NCBI GenBank assembly: GCA_015234065.1
Contig: JADFWS010000003.1
Location: 1 to 38,054 of the forward strand
Source of the DNA: Candidatus Omnitrophota bacterium
Lineage (GTDB): Bacteria; Omnitrophota; Gorgyraeia; Zapsychrales; Fredricksoniimonadaceae
Direction of reading: 5' to 3'
DNA: 38,054 nucleotides
In this document: positions 1-7,779 of the stretch, piece by piece
Position numbering within the stretch: the stretch's first letter is position 1
Layout: the number at the start of each line of letters is the position of its first letter
Made by a program: the position numbers and the translations under genes
Notes under the pieces: generated by a model
What the model was told of the DNA's origin: nothing
Seen by the model: only the letters and a program-made list of their open reading frames with translations
Databases searched by the model: none

Positions 1-21
1 CCCTCGTTCCTCCTGTTATCC

Positions 22-363
22 CTACAGATTAAACAACAGATCACGCAAATCCGGCGGCGTCTTGAGTTTATCATGCCCCTGCTCGACCCGCTCGACAATG
101 CCTTTGGCGATCTTTTTTATTTCTTCTTTTAACGGCTCTTGACTGCTGCCGCCCATTTTAAGCTTGGCCACGATCCCCATCAAACGGGTCGTTTCCCCCC
201 AGGAAATCGCATCACAGATCCGGCGAATATCTTCTTCCAGGAGGCTTTGCACATCCAATTTCTTGATCTTTTGAGCGATCGGAGAATCAACATCCAACTG
301 TTGAAGCCCTGACTTGGCCGCGCCCATCAACATCGACGCCATTTGTCCGCGCAAAGGGTTCAT
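22..363 (-). CDS. Small helical protein of unknown function, last gene of operon 1
   Basis: I do not recognise this protein. From the ATG at 363 it is 113 residues, hydrophilic and mostly helical, rich in Lys, Glu and Leu, with no signal peptide, membrane segment or Cys pair. A GTG 48 bases further upstream would give 129 residues but lies inside the preceding PDZ gene. The ATG at 363 follows that gene's TAA stop by one base, which suggests translational coupling, although no good Shine-Dalgarno is visible. As the last visible gene of the magnetosome operon it is probably cytosolic and co-expressed with it. Its job is unknown. Confidence 0.6.
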   Translation of the reverse strand: MNPLRGQMASMLMGAAKSGLQQLDVDSPIAQKIKKLDVQSLLEEDIRRICDAISWGETTRLMGIVAKLKMGGSSQEPLKEEIKKIAKGIVERVEQGHDKLKTPPDLRDLLFNL

Positions 364-364
364 A

Positions 365-919
365 TTATTTCGGCTGCGGGATCGGAAGAAACCCGTCCAT
401 TTCGCCTTCACCGATAAAGATCACTGTATTTTTCTTGTGCGTTCCACGCATATAATCCAATTTATAGTCTTTTTCCGGCGGAGCTTTCACGAGCATATCC
501 TGGAACTGCGCCAGGCTTTCAATACTCTTCCCATTGAATGACAGGAGCATATCCCCGATCTTAAGGCCGGCCTTCTCAGCCCAGGAATTACCCATGATCC
601 CGGTCACCTTAACTTTGCCCCCATTGATCGCGATCACCTCGCACCCGAAATACTTGATGAGAACAGGCTTATCAGGCGCATCCGTAATCGCCGGAGCCGT
701 TGCAAACGCGGCCTGCGCCATAGCCGCGGGCTGCATCATCACCTGCTGGCCGCCAACGATCGGGCAAGGCGCTGCCGCCTGCTTGAACGCATCAACGGCC
801 TGGATCTCATGGAACGTATCTACGGCGACATCCTGCGTCTCCTGATGCGTAAAGATCGCGATCACCAGCATGCCCAGGAATCCCACCCCGCAGAGCCCGA
901 TAAAAATTTCTCTCTTCAT
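365..919 (-). CDS. Membrane-anchored single PDZ-domain protein (magnetosome-associated)
   Basis: A 184-residue protein with an N-terminal membrane anchor (about residues 5-23), a linker, and one PDZ domain of the HtrA type (about 85-175). The ligand-groove core is visible as AGLKIGDMLLSFNGK. The opening YFGCEV resembles the W-x-G-x-EV start shared by PDZ domains of MamE, MamP and two other proteins here. The linker carries AQAAF, a variant of the recurrent Q-V-A-F motif. No protease domain is present, so a scaffold or adaptor role is likelier than cleavage. With one N-terminal segment the PDZ domain should face the periplasm or magnetosome lumen. The gene follows the PLDc_N-type gene by 14 bases. 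Confidence 0.8.
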   Translation of the reverse strand: MKREIFIGLCGVGFLGMLVIAIFTHQETQDVAVDTFHEIQAVDAFKQAAAPCPIVGGQQVMMQPAAMAQAAFATAPAITDAPDKPVLIKYFGCEVIAINGGKVKVTGIMGNSWAEKAGLKIGDMLLSFNGKSIESLAQFQDMLVKAPPEKDYKLDYMRGTHKKNTVIFIGEGEMDGFLPIPQPK

Positions 920-933
920 ACAAACCCTTTCTC

Positions 934-1119
934 TCAGTTACCCTGCGGTTGGTCCGCCCGGCCTGTCAAATAATAAAGAATGATCCCCAACACCGGCACG
1001 GCCAGCACAAGAACGATCCAGAGGATCTTTTTATCCAGGGACAAATACCCCTTCAGAATATCCACTAACGCAATGATCGCGATCAGGACATATAGAATAA
1101 AAACCAGTGAAAATTCCAT
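934..1119 (-). CDS. Two-helix membrane protein with PLDc_N-like domain
   Basis: A 61-residue protein with two hydrophobic helices (about 3-22 and 32-52). The intervening DILKG and the LWIVLVLAVPVLGIILYYL stretch match the PLDc_N family, the two-helix module found at the N terminus of cardiolipin synthases and as a stand-alone protein. No phospholipase HKD motif exists, so it is not a lipase. A clear AAGGAG lies seven bases before the ATG, and the gene follows the TauE permease gene by 12 bases. In this context a role in magnetosome membrane composition is possible, but that is inference from location only. Confidence 0.75.
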   Translation of the reverse strand: MEFSLVFILYVLIAIIALVDILKGYLSLDKKILWIVLVLAVPVLGIILYYLTGRADQPQGN

Positions 1120-1131
1120 TCCTAACTCCTT

Positions 1132-2190
1132 TTAACGCAAGAATAACTTGATCGCAAATACAACAAGAATAATAATAAACAGATACAACGTCACTTTGGT
1201 ATTCAGCTTGGAGGCAATACGCGCCCCGACCTGAGCGCCAACAACCACGCCCACGCCCATCCAGCCCGCTTCGTTATACATGACGTTGCCCAAAAAGATA
1301 TGCGGCAACAACGCCACTGCGCACGTAAGCAGGGTCACAAAGTGGCTCGTGGCTGTTGCTACGTGTGTCGGATAATACAATAAGAAGATCAGGATCGGCA
1401 CCTGGAACACGCCGCCGCCGATACCTAAAAAGCCGCAAAAGAAGCCCAACAGCAAATTCATGGAAATACCAAGTTTGTCGTTGGAATAGTAATCGTACTT
1501 GATCCCGAAATTATCCATGAATTTGACCCGGCGAAACCCTCCGGCCTTGGCCGCTTTCAGCTGTTTCTGTTTTTCATGGGCGTTCTTGTCCAGCTTGCCA
1601 ACACTAAAGAATGTATATCCGGCGAGAAACACCAGGAAAATACCAAAAATAATATCAAAAAAGGTCAGATTGACCAGGTGATGAATATAACTGGAAATGA
1701 ACGCTCCCGGCATAGCGGCCAGTGTGAACTTAATCCCGCCTTTATAATCGATGCGCTTTTGCATGGCATATCCGGCGCACCCGGAAAGCGCGTTCAGGAA
1801 CACAATAAAAAGCGATGTTGCCACCAGAAGCTCATTCTCCCAGCCGTAAAAGAATACCAGGATCGGGAGAATCAACGGGCCGCCGCCAATACCCACGATC
1901 GTGCCATAACATCCGATCGCAAAACCGACCAGCGCCAGAACCCAGAACGGCTGATCCGCAACCGGTGCGGCTGGAACAACAGCACCACCGGGCGTCACAA
2001 CCCCACCCTGTGTCTGCAGCGCCACGGCCATGGGCGTACGCGCCATTGTCGTCTGTATCGTCACCGGAACACGGCCTGTCGGATCCGGCGGCCGGAACAT
2101 TGCGAACAACGCCAGGATCACCACTAAAACACCGGCGCCCAGCTTCACATAATCAACACGCTGATCTGCCATGACCTTCTCGGAATCCAT
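1132..2190 (-). CDS. TauE/SafE-family permease, like the MamO C-terminal domain
   Basis: A 352-residue multi-spanning protein of the TauE/SafE (sulfite exporter, DUF81) family. The two internally repeated halves each carry the family signature GxGGGxxxxP: GIGGGPLILPIL near residue 100 and GIGGGVFQVPIL near residue 257. An additional N-terminal helix (about 17-32) and an Ala/Val/Pro-rich linker precede the transport core. In alphaproteobacterial MamO a trypsin-like domain is fused to a TauE-like domain; here only the TauE part exists, and the only protease in the cluster is MamE. Substrate unknown. Start supported by AAGGAG upstream of the ATG at 2190. Confidence 0.88.
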   Translation of the reverse strand: MDSEKVMADQRVDYVKLGAGVLVVILALFAMFRPPDPTGRVPVTIQTTMARTPMAVALQTQGGVVTPGGAVVPAAPVADQPFWVLALVGFAIGCYGTIVGIGGGPLILPILVFFYGWENELLVATSLFIVFLNALSGCAGYAMQKRIDYKGGIKFTLAAMPGAFISSYIHHLVNLTFFDIIFGIFLVFLAGYTFFSVGKLDKNAHEKQKQLKAAKAGGFRRVKFMDNFGIKYDYYSNDKLGISMNLLLGFFCGFLGIGGGVFQVPILIFLLYYPTHVATATSHFVTLLTCAVALLPHIFLGNVMYNEAGWMGVGVVVGAQVGARIASKLNTKVTLYLFIIILVVFAIKLFLR

Positions 2191-2200
2191 GAAATACTCC

Positions 2201-4021
2201 TTACTGAGAATTACAAATTATAAAGATATACGCTGTTGAGATCACCAACAAAATAAGCGAGATCGGCAAACCGCGCCGGTTATAGCTCGCAAATGTCAGG
2301 CCTTCTTTGGAACGGCCGTCGAGTTTCGCCACATGTAACTCTTCGGTCAGCTGATGCGTGATCACACCGCCGCTCGCCGGCGTTAAACAGGTGCAGCTCC
2401 CCACCATGACGCCCAACGACAACGCCCACCACACGACATCCGTAAAGTCCGCAAACCCTGAATGCATGACCACCGGAATAAAGAACGCGGCCGCCGCGCC
2501 CGGATTCAAAAGGATCGTAAACGCCGCCACAAACCACAGCAAAAAGATCGGATATAATACCTTATTTCCCGCAGAAATGGACATAAGAATATCAGAAATA
2601 TTATTGAGCAGGCCCGAGTACACCGCACCGCCAACAATGATGAAAATAGCGATATAATAAATAGCGTCGATCAGGCGGACCTTGCGGATCACATGACGCG
2701 CCTTATGATGTTCAATGGCCAAAAGAAGGAACGCCCCACCGAGCGCGATCGGCGCCAGCTGGATCCGAAACACCGGCAGGACAAAAAACGCGGCAATAAC
2801 AGCGCCCAGCACATACAGCACCATCTTGACCGCAGGCCAGTCCATGTGCATGCCTTCCAGCTCATGCTCCACGCCCAGCAACAATACTTTTTCCTGCTTC
2901 ACAGACCGCAGGATCTTATGCTGCCTGAACTCTGTAAACCACATGTATGCCAATGATGCCAGAAAACACACGATCGTGATCGGCAATAAATAGATCAAGA
3001 AATCCAGAAATGTGATCCCGGTCACAGATGCAACCTGCATATTGGCAAAGCCGCCGATGGCCGTGGCAGTCGATCCGATATTCGCCGCAATGATCTCAAA
3101 GATCACGACCGGCACCGGATCAAACATCAGTGTTCTCGCCGCGTAGATCGTGATCGGAATCATGACCAATAAAAGGATCATCACGCGCAAGGACCCGGCG
3201 AACATGGAAAACAGGAATGTCATGACGCATAGCCCCATGAGGATCCTGACCTTATCCGCCTTAAAGAACACGATCATGCGCTTGGTCGCATACTGAAAGA
3301 ACCGCAGGTCTTCCAGAAACACGGCAAAAACGCCCATACCTAAAAAGATAAAGATCGGGCTCATCTTGATCGCATCAAACGCTTCGGACTGCTTGTAAAA
3401 ACCAAAAAGAGAGCCAGCCACAAGCATGACCACCGCACCGAGGATCGCGCACACGGTCCGGTCAAAAAGATTCAGGGATATCATGGCAAACGTTACCAGA
3501 ATAATAACAAGCGCGATCGCAATATTCCGGCCTTCAGGCGCGAAAATATCCAAACCCGTGGCTGCCGGGATCTTATTATTGATCGTAAGCATTTTGCCAT
3601 TACGCGACACAACGAACTGCACCGTATCGCCAGGCTTGCTGCTCGACATCAGAAATGCCAGATGATGCGCGGACTGCACATCCACATTGTTATATTTCAG
3701 GATAACATCCCCGCGGGTCAGGTCGAACAGGCGGCGCGCCGCACCTTTGGGCTCGCTGTTAATAAGAACACCCGCCGCATACGGAAGGTTGAAATCTTTC
3801 GCAATGATCGGATTTACCGTAATGACATCAAACTCAATGGCATTGCTGCCGCTCGTCTGCGCCAGGCGAGGCGCGCTCTGCGGCGCCATGTGCCGAGTAT
3901 CGATGAACATGGCCCCCAGGACAACGACCACGACCAGCGCTATCGCCGCCTCCACATAAGGAAAGCTCCGCAGACGCTCTAATTTGTCCGCGTTCATGAT
4001 CCCTCGTATGCTCAACGCCAT
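2201..4021 (-). CDS. mamN: PDZ-MamN fusion: Na+/H+ antiporter/ArsB-like permease with N-terminal PDZ domain
   Basis: A 606-residue protein. Residues about 20-42 form a membrane anchor, 60-155 a PDZ domain (DLTRGDVILKYNNVDV marks the groove region), and about 165-606 a multi-spanning permease of the ion-transporter superfamily (ArsB/NhaD). Key segments include ANIGSTATAIGGFANMQVAS and LNPGAAAAFFIPVVMHSG, the two re-entrant regions of this fold. MamN in Magnetospirillum belongs to this superfamily and is proposed to export protons released by magnetite formation. The attached PDZ domain is not part of the classical MamN as I know it. AGGAG six bases before the ATG at 4021 supports this start over the inner ATG at 3997. 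Confidence 0.85.
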   Translation of the reverse strand: MALSIRGIMNADKLERLRSFPYVEAAIALVVVVVLGAMFIDTRHMAPQSAPRLAQTSGSNAIEFDVITVNPIIAKDFNLPYAAGVLINSEPKGAARRLFDLTRGDVILKYNNVDVQSAHHLAFLMSSSKPGDTVQFVVSRNGKMLTINNKIPAATGLDIFAPEGRNIAIALVIILVTFAMISLNLFDRTVCAILGAVVMLVAGSLFGFYKQSEAFDAIKMSPIFIFLGMGVFAVFLEDLRFFQYATKRMIVFFKADKVRILMGLCVMTFLFSMFAGSLRVMILLLVMIPITIYAARTLMFDPVPVVIFEIIAANIGSTATAIGGFANMQVASVTGITFLDFLIYLLPITIVCFLASLAYMWFTEFRQHKILRSVKQEKVLLLGVEHELEGMHMDWPAVKMVLYVLGAVIAAFFVLPVFRIQLAPIALGGAFLLLAIEHHKARHVIRKVRLIDAIYYIAIFIIVGGAVYSGLLNNISDILMSISAGNKVLYPIFLLWFVAAFTILLNPGAAAAFFIPVVMHSGFADFTDVVWWALSLGVMVGSCTCLTPASGGVITHQLTEELHVAKLDGRSKEGLTFASYNRRGLPISLILLVISTAYIFIICNSQ

Positions 4022-4054
4022 TGAATGCTCCTTGTATTTCCTGTTATCACTTCT

Positions 4055-4753
4055 TTAATATCTGATCCGGTTCGTCTGCGACACATCAGAATCCACAGAC
4101 ACATAATGGAACATGTTTTCACGATAACCGAAAATGAACGCATAAAAACATGCCGGGACCTGACGCACATACGCATGAAAAACACTGGCCGCATGGTTAT
4201 ACGCCAAACGGCGGTCTGCAATACGATCTTCACTGGTGATCAGCGCATCCATCAATTTCTGAAAATTGGCGCTCAATTTAAGTTCAGGATACGCTTCGGC
4301 CAATGCCATGAACTTGCCCGCGACCTGGTCCAAACTCCCCGCACCCTTGCTGTTCTTGACCATGTCCATAATGCCCGCATCTTTGAGCGCGTTCATCAGC
4401 AGTTCAGGATTCTTGAGCGTCTCTTCGCGCTTGTTCGTCACATACTGGAACATGGTGCGCTCGTGCTTCGCATAATCAATGACCGTGGTCGTCAAATTGA
4501 ACGACAGGTCTTTTCTGCGCTGAAGCATGACTTCGATCTGATGCTGTTCCATTTCCGTGAAACGGTGAAGCTCAATGAATTTATTGTAATAATACACGCC
4601 GGACAAAAGGATGACCGCCACACCGGCGCCGATCCAAATGGCCTGCTGACTTTTCAAATTCTCAAAGTCGATCTTCTGCCACCAGTGCTTCTCCGACGGC
4701 TTCAGCTCTTTTGCAAAAATCTTCTTGATCGTGTATGACGTTAATCTATTCAT
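4055..4753 (-). CDS. mamQ: MamQ, LemA-family magnetosome membrane protein
   Basis: A 232-residue LemA-fold protein. A cytosolic N terminus and one transmembrane helix (about 39-56) lead to a long helical-bundle domain. The LemA hallmark region is RRKDLSFNLTTTVIDYAKHE and the downstream helix reads LSANFQKLMDALITSEDRIADRRLAYN, matching the family's E-x-x-I-x-x-R-x-x-YN signature. MamQ is one of the few proteins needed for magnetosome membrane formation in Magnetospirillum (with MamI, MamL and MamB), and all four have homologues here. It lies 15 bases after mamA. The C terminus ends in a short polar tail. Confidence 0.92.
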   Translation of the reverse strand: MNRLTSYTIKKIFAKELKPSEKHWWQKIDFENLKSQQAIWIGAGVAVILLSGVYYYNKFIELHRFTEMEQHQIEVMLQRRKDLSFNLTTTVIDYAKHERTMFQYVTNKREETLKNPELLMNALKDAGIMDMVKNSKGAGSLDQVAGKFMALAEAYPELKLSANFQKLMDALITSEDRIADRRLAYNHAASVFHAYVRQVPACFYAFIFGYRENMFHYVSVDSDVSQTNRIRY

Positions 4754-4768
4754 AAAGATTCCCTGAGT

Positions 4769-5509
4769 TTAGTCTTTCTTCCTCTTCTCCAAATCCATAG
4801 CCTTCTTAAAACAAACGATCGCGTCCTTATGATCACCGGAATTCTCGTACAGGAACCCGAGCGCGTGATAATACACCGACTCACGCGGATTAATATCGAT
4901 CGCCTTCTTATACATGGCCTTGGCATCTTCGACCTTGTCGGTCTTCTCGTAACAGGTGCCGAGATTATAATAATTATCTGCGACATCCGGCGTCATCTCG
5001 ATCAACTTTGTCAAATACGGCGTCGCATCCGCATACTGCTCCAGGTCAAGCAGGCAACCGGTCAGCGCGTGCATGATATCCGCATCCTCTGGCTTTATTT
5101 CCTCGGCCTTCTTGAAATACTCCACCGCCTCTTTAAACTCTTCCAGCTTTTCATGGCACTGCGCCATCAAAAACAACAACTCGGCATCATCCCCATGCCC
5201 CTTTGATATATAAGACTCAAAGAACTCAAGCGACTTGGTCCAATCACCTTTTTCAAAGAACTTGATGCCCTGCTCTTTATCGAAATCCTTGGTGATCTCC
5301 TCCGTATCTGCCACAAACAGCTTTTCATACGCATTGCCTAAACCCGCGACGATCTTGCCGCAGACATTCAGCGTTTTGTATGCCGCATAATTCAATTTCT
5401 TGCTGATCCCCAGGCTGCTTTCATCTTTTCTGGGGCGAGCCGCCTTCACCGGCGTTTCTGCCTCAACCTGCGGCGCTTCATGCTTTTTATGTCTTTTTAA
5501 CTCTTCCAT
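4769..5509 (-). CDS. mamA: MamA, TPR scaffold protein
   Basis: Tetratricopeptide-repeat protein of 246 residues. The reading frame stays open to 5584, but the ATG at 5509 has a perfect AGGAGG five bases upstream, so I place the start there. A Lys/Glu-rich N terminus (about 1-50) precedes four to five TPR units, visible as repeated FxxGDWxxSLEFF, LEEFKEAVEYFKKAEEIKPED, DNYYNLGTCYEKTDKVEDA and ALGFLYENSGDHKDAIVCF segments. MamA forms a cytosolic protein layer on magnetosomes and is involved in their activation. No signal peptide is present, which agrees. The start codon lies inside the end of mamB (about 23-base overlap), implying coupled translation. Confidence 0.92.
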   Translation of the reverse strand: MEELKRHKKHEAPQVEAETPVKAARPRKDESSLGISKKLNYAAYKTLNVCGKIVAGLGNAYEKLFVADTEEITKDFDKEQGIKFFEKGDWTKSLEFFESYISKGHGDDAELLFLMAQCHEKLEEFKEAVEYFKKAEEIKPEDADIMHALTGCLLDLEQYADATPYLTKLIEMTPDVADNYYNLGTCYEKTDKVEDAKAMYKKAIDINPRESVYYHALGFLYENSGDHKDAIVCFKKAMDLEKRKKD

Positions 5510-6467
5510 GCCGTCCTCCTGTGAATATAGATAATAAATTCGCCAAAGGATGTGCCGCTTCCTCGGGGCTGTCTGACACAACATGCTTCTCGTTCGGCGT
5601 CTCTTTACACGTAAAGGCGATATTCACTTCCTTGATCTGCGCGAAGCGGCGCATCAGCGCTGCGCGAGCTTCACGGGCGATCATGTGGCCTTCGGTAACT
5701 GTCTTTTTCGGATCAATAAATATCTCCATATCGATCCACGCTTCATGCCCGACCCGACGGGCATTGATATAATTGACACCTTTGACTTCGCGGTACTGAA
5801 GCACGGTCTTTTCGATCAGGCCACGCTTCTCCATAGGCAGCGATTCATCGATCAAGCTCTTGAAGGCCTCGATCCCGAGTTCGATCGCTGTCTTCGCAAT
5901 GATCAACCCGACGAGAACTGCCGCCAGCGAATCCAGGATCGGAAAACCGACATTCGCCATTACGATCCCGAACAAGACCGCGATCGACGAAATAAGGTCA
6001 GCCCGGTTCTCATTGGCATTCGCGATCATGGCCGGAGAATTAAGTTTTCTACCTGCGCAAAACCCGTAACCGGACAAAATATAGTTGGCAATGATCGAGA
6101 CCAGCGCACCAAAGAACGCAATAATATGCGGCGGATGGATCTGGCCGCTTAAAATAACCTCAACAGCGTCATACAAAATCAAAAGCGCAATACCCAGAAG
6201 GACCATGTACACAAGCGCCGCGCCTAAAAACTCAGCCTTGCCGTATCCCCAGGGATGCGTTTTATCTTCCTTCTTCCCGGAGATCGCGAGCGTCACAATA
6301 ACCATGAGCGTCGCGATCACGTCGGTGCCGGAATGGATCCCGTCCGCAATAAGCCCCTTGGACCCGGAAACATACCCGATATAAATTTTAAACAACGTCA
6401 ACGTCGAGTTTCCCAGGAAACATATCCAGGGAACGATCCGCCCGCATCTGACACATTTATCTTCCAT
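5487..6467 (-). CDS. mamB: MamB, cation diffusion facilitator (iron transporter)
   Basis: CDF-family transporter of 326 residues with six membrane helices and a cytosolic C-terminal domain. An N-terminal CVRCG pair resembles the CxxC of known MamB. The membrane metal site is intact: H and D in ADGIHSGTDV (helix 2) and E and D in NENRADLISS (helix 5). The helix-2 pattern matches Magnetospirillum MamB, with E replacing one helix-5 D. The C-terminal domain carries the usual EVKGV and RRVGHEAWIDMEIFIDP strands. The ATG at 6467 is preferred over an upstream extension because the extra 15 residues are encoded by a dispersed repeat; AGGATGA from that repeat may act as the ribosome-binding site. Confidence 0.93.
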   Translation of the reverse strand: MEDKCVRCGRIVPWICFLGNSTLTLFKIYIGYVSGSKGLIADGIHSGTDVIATLMVIVTLAISGKKEDKTHPWGYGKAEFLGAALVYMVLLGIALLILYDAVEVILSGQIHPPHIIAFFGALVSIIANYILSGYGFCAGRKLNSPAMIANANENRADLISSIAVLFGIVMANVGFPILDSLAAVLVGLIIAKTAIELGIEAFKSLIDESLPMEKRGLIEKTVLQYREVKGVNYINARRVGHEAWIDMEIFIDPKKTVTEGHMIAREARAALMRRFAQIKEVNIAFTCKETPNEKHVVSDSPEEAAHPLANLLSIFTGGRHGRVKKT

Positions 6468-6470
6468 TAT

Positions 6471-6514
6471 CGTCATCCTGAGTCTCGCCGAAGGCGGACG
6501 AAGGATCCCCAACG
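6471..6514 (+). repeat. Dispersed palindrome-forming repeat, copy 1
   Basis: Begins CGTCATCCTGAG and ends CGAAGGATCC, with an imperfect inverted core (CGCCGAAGGCGG). It matches, as a reverse complement, copies at 6556-6586 and 35513-35548. Such repeats are common intergenic REP-like elements in many bacterial genomes. This copy abuts the mamB start codon and supplies its only Shine-Dalgarno-like bases. Confidence 0.75.
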
Positions 6515-6555
6515 TTTTTAGTTTCCAAGAATATTATGCCAACCAAACAATGCCG

Positions 6556-6586
6556 GAGATTCTTCGGCTTCGCCTCAGAATGACGT
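6556..6586 (-). repeat. Dispersed palindrome-forming repeat, copy 2 (inverted)
   Basis: Reads AGATTCTTCGGCTTCGCCTC followed by AGAATGACG on the plus strand, the reverse complement of the copy at 6471-6514. The two copies face each other across about 40 bases between mamM and mamB, so the mRNA there could form a long hairpin. Confidence 0.75.
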
Positions 6587-6592
6587 ACTCTT

Positions 6593-7486
6593 TCAAACTT
6601 CAGCTGGCACGACCTGGATCATAATATTGCCGATATTCTTATCTTCACTGCGCAAATATGTTTTGATCGCCTGATTGATCCGTTTGGCTTCAAGCACTGT
6701 CAAATCCGCGTCCAACTGCATCAGGACATCCAGAACGATCTTGCGGCCTGTCTGACGTGCCCGGATATCTTCGATCTTGCGCACGCCCTTCACTTCAAGG
6801 ATATGTGCGCGGATCTTTTCTATATACTGCTCAGGCAGGCTCGTATCCATGATGCCCTTAACGCCGTCCATCAGGATAATGTAACTGCCATGAATAACAT
6901 GCACCGACTCAAAAATAGCGATCGCCGGATCCACCCAATGCATGCCCTTTTGCGCCACAATAACGCCGATCGCAACGAGCAACGATGAAATAACGTCAAT
7001 CTTATTATGTTCCGCATGCGCCTTGAGCACCGGGCTGTTCAGCTGTTTGGCCCCGCAATGCGAATATTTATACAACAAGCCGTTCACGATCGCGCTCAGG
7101 ATGGCCGTAAAGAATACGACCATATGCGGCACCACGATCACGCGCTTCGCGATCACGAATGTGGAACTTAAAATGATCGCCGCAGTACCCAAGATCATGA
7201 ACAAACTCATCACAGACTGGACGATGAATTCGATCTTGCCGTACCCGTACGGATAGCGCATGTTCGCCGGCCGCTTGGAATACCGCACCCCGATGATCGC
7301 CGCGATCGACGTGACAATATCGCTCAGGTTGCACATACCGCTGCCGATCAAGGCACGGCTGCGTCCGAGGAACCCTACAAAGAGCTTGAAGATCGCCAGG
7401 AAGAAATTCGCCAGCAGGCCGACAACGATCGTCCTGTTGGCACAGCCCTCACACTTCACCATGTCTTTATCAGCAGCAGGGCTCAT
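6593..7486 (-). CDS. mamM: MamM-like cation diffusion facilitator
   Basis: A second CDF transporter, 297 residues, six helices plus C-terminal domain. N-terminal CEGCAN corresponds to the CxxC of MamM/MamB. The helix-6 stretch WVDPAIAIFESV closely resembles the WIDPAVALWETI of Magnetospirillum MamM, which is why I call it MamM-like. The metal site differs: in helix 2 the MamM Tyr/Asp pair is Cys/Asp (MCNLSD), while helix 5 keeps His and Asp (AEHNKIDVISS). Classical MamM partners with and stabilises MamB, and the two genes are adjacent here. The start overlaps the mamL stop as ATGA; an inner ATG at 7462 is possible. Confidence 0.85.
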   Translation of the reverse strand: MSPAADKDMVKCEGCANRTIVVGLLANFFLAIFKLFVGFLGRSRALIGSGMCNLSDIVTSIAAIIGVRYSKRPANMRYPYGYGKIEFIVQSVMSLFMILGTAAIILSSTFVIAKRVIVVPHMVVFFTAILSAIVNGLLYKYSHCGAKQLNSPVLKAHAEHNKIDVISSLLVAIGVIVAQKGMHWVDPAIAIFESVHVIHGSYIILMDGVKGIMDTSLPEQYIEKIRAHILEVKGVRKIEDIRARQTGRKIVLDVLMQLDADLTVLEAKRINQAIKTYLRSEDKNIGNIMIQVVPAEV

Positions 7487-7755
7487 TCTTCTTCAAACAG
7501 CTCCTGTTCTTCTTCAGGAACCTCCTCAGACTTCCGCTTATCCCTGATCGCGGCGCCAACACGCGTCATCACGATCATGGACGTGATCGCGCCCATCATG
7601 TACGACCCGAAAATAATAAAGGTAAGCCCGATACGCTTTCCCCGGATGATCGGAAAGAATACCTGAACCGGCTCGAGGTTATCGACCACGAACATGATCA
7701 TACAGATCAGGATAAAAACCCCGATAACGATCTTTGCCACTGTTGCAAATTTCAT
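7483..7755 (-). CDS. mamL: MamL-like protein (LapA-type domain)
   Basis: A 90-residue protein with two membrane helices (about 5-25 and 42-65). The VQVFFPIIRGKRIGLTFIIF segment matches the LapA/DUF1049 fold to which MamL of Magnetospirillum is also similar. MamL is needed there for membrane invagination and has a basic cytosolic tail. Here the tail starts basic (RDKRK) but ends in a long run of Glu, an odd feature. The ATG has AGGGAAA upstream and lies 24 bases after mamP; the stop overlaps mamM. The family is right, but orthology to MamL rests on size, topology and context. Confidence 0.72.
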   Translation of the reverse strand: MKFATVAKIVIGVFILICMIMFVVDNLEPVQVFFPIIRGKRIGLTFIIFGSYMMGAITSMIVMTRVGAAIRDKRKSEEVPEEEQELFEEE

Positions 7756-7779
7756 AATATTTCCCTTAAGGGCAAAGCC

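Noticed and set aside
4025-4738. A 237-codon plus-strand frame opposite mamQ
   Set aside because: No family features or ribosome-binding site; the minus strand encodes a well-supported LemA-type MamQ.
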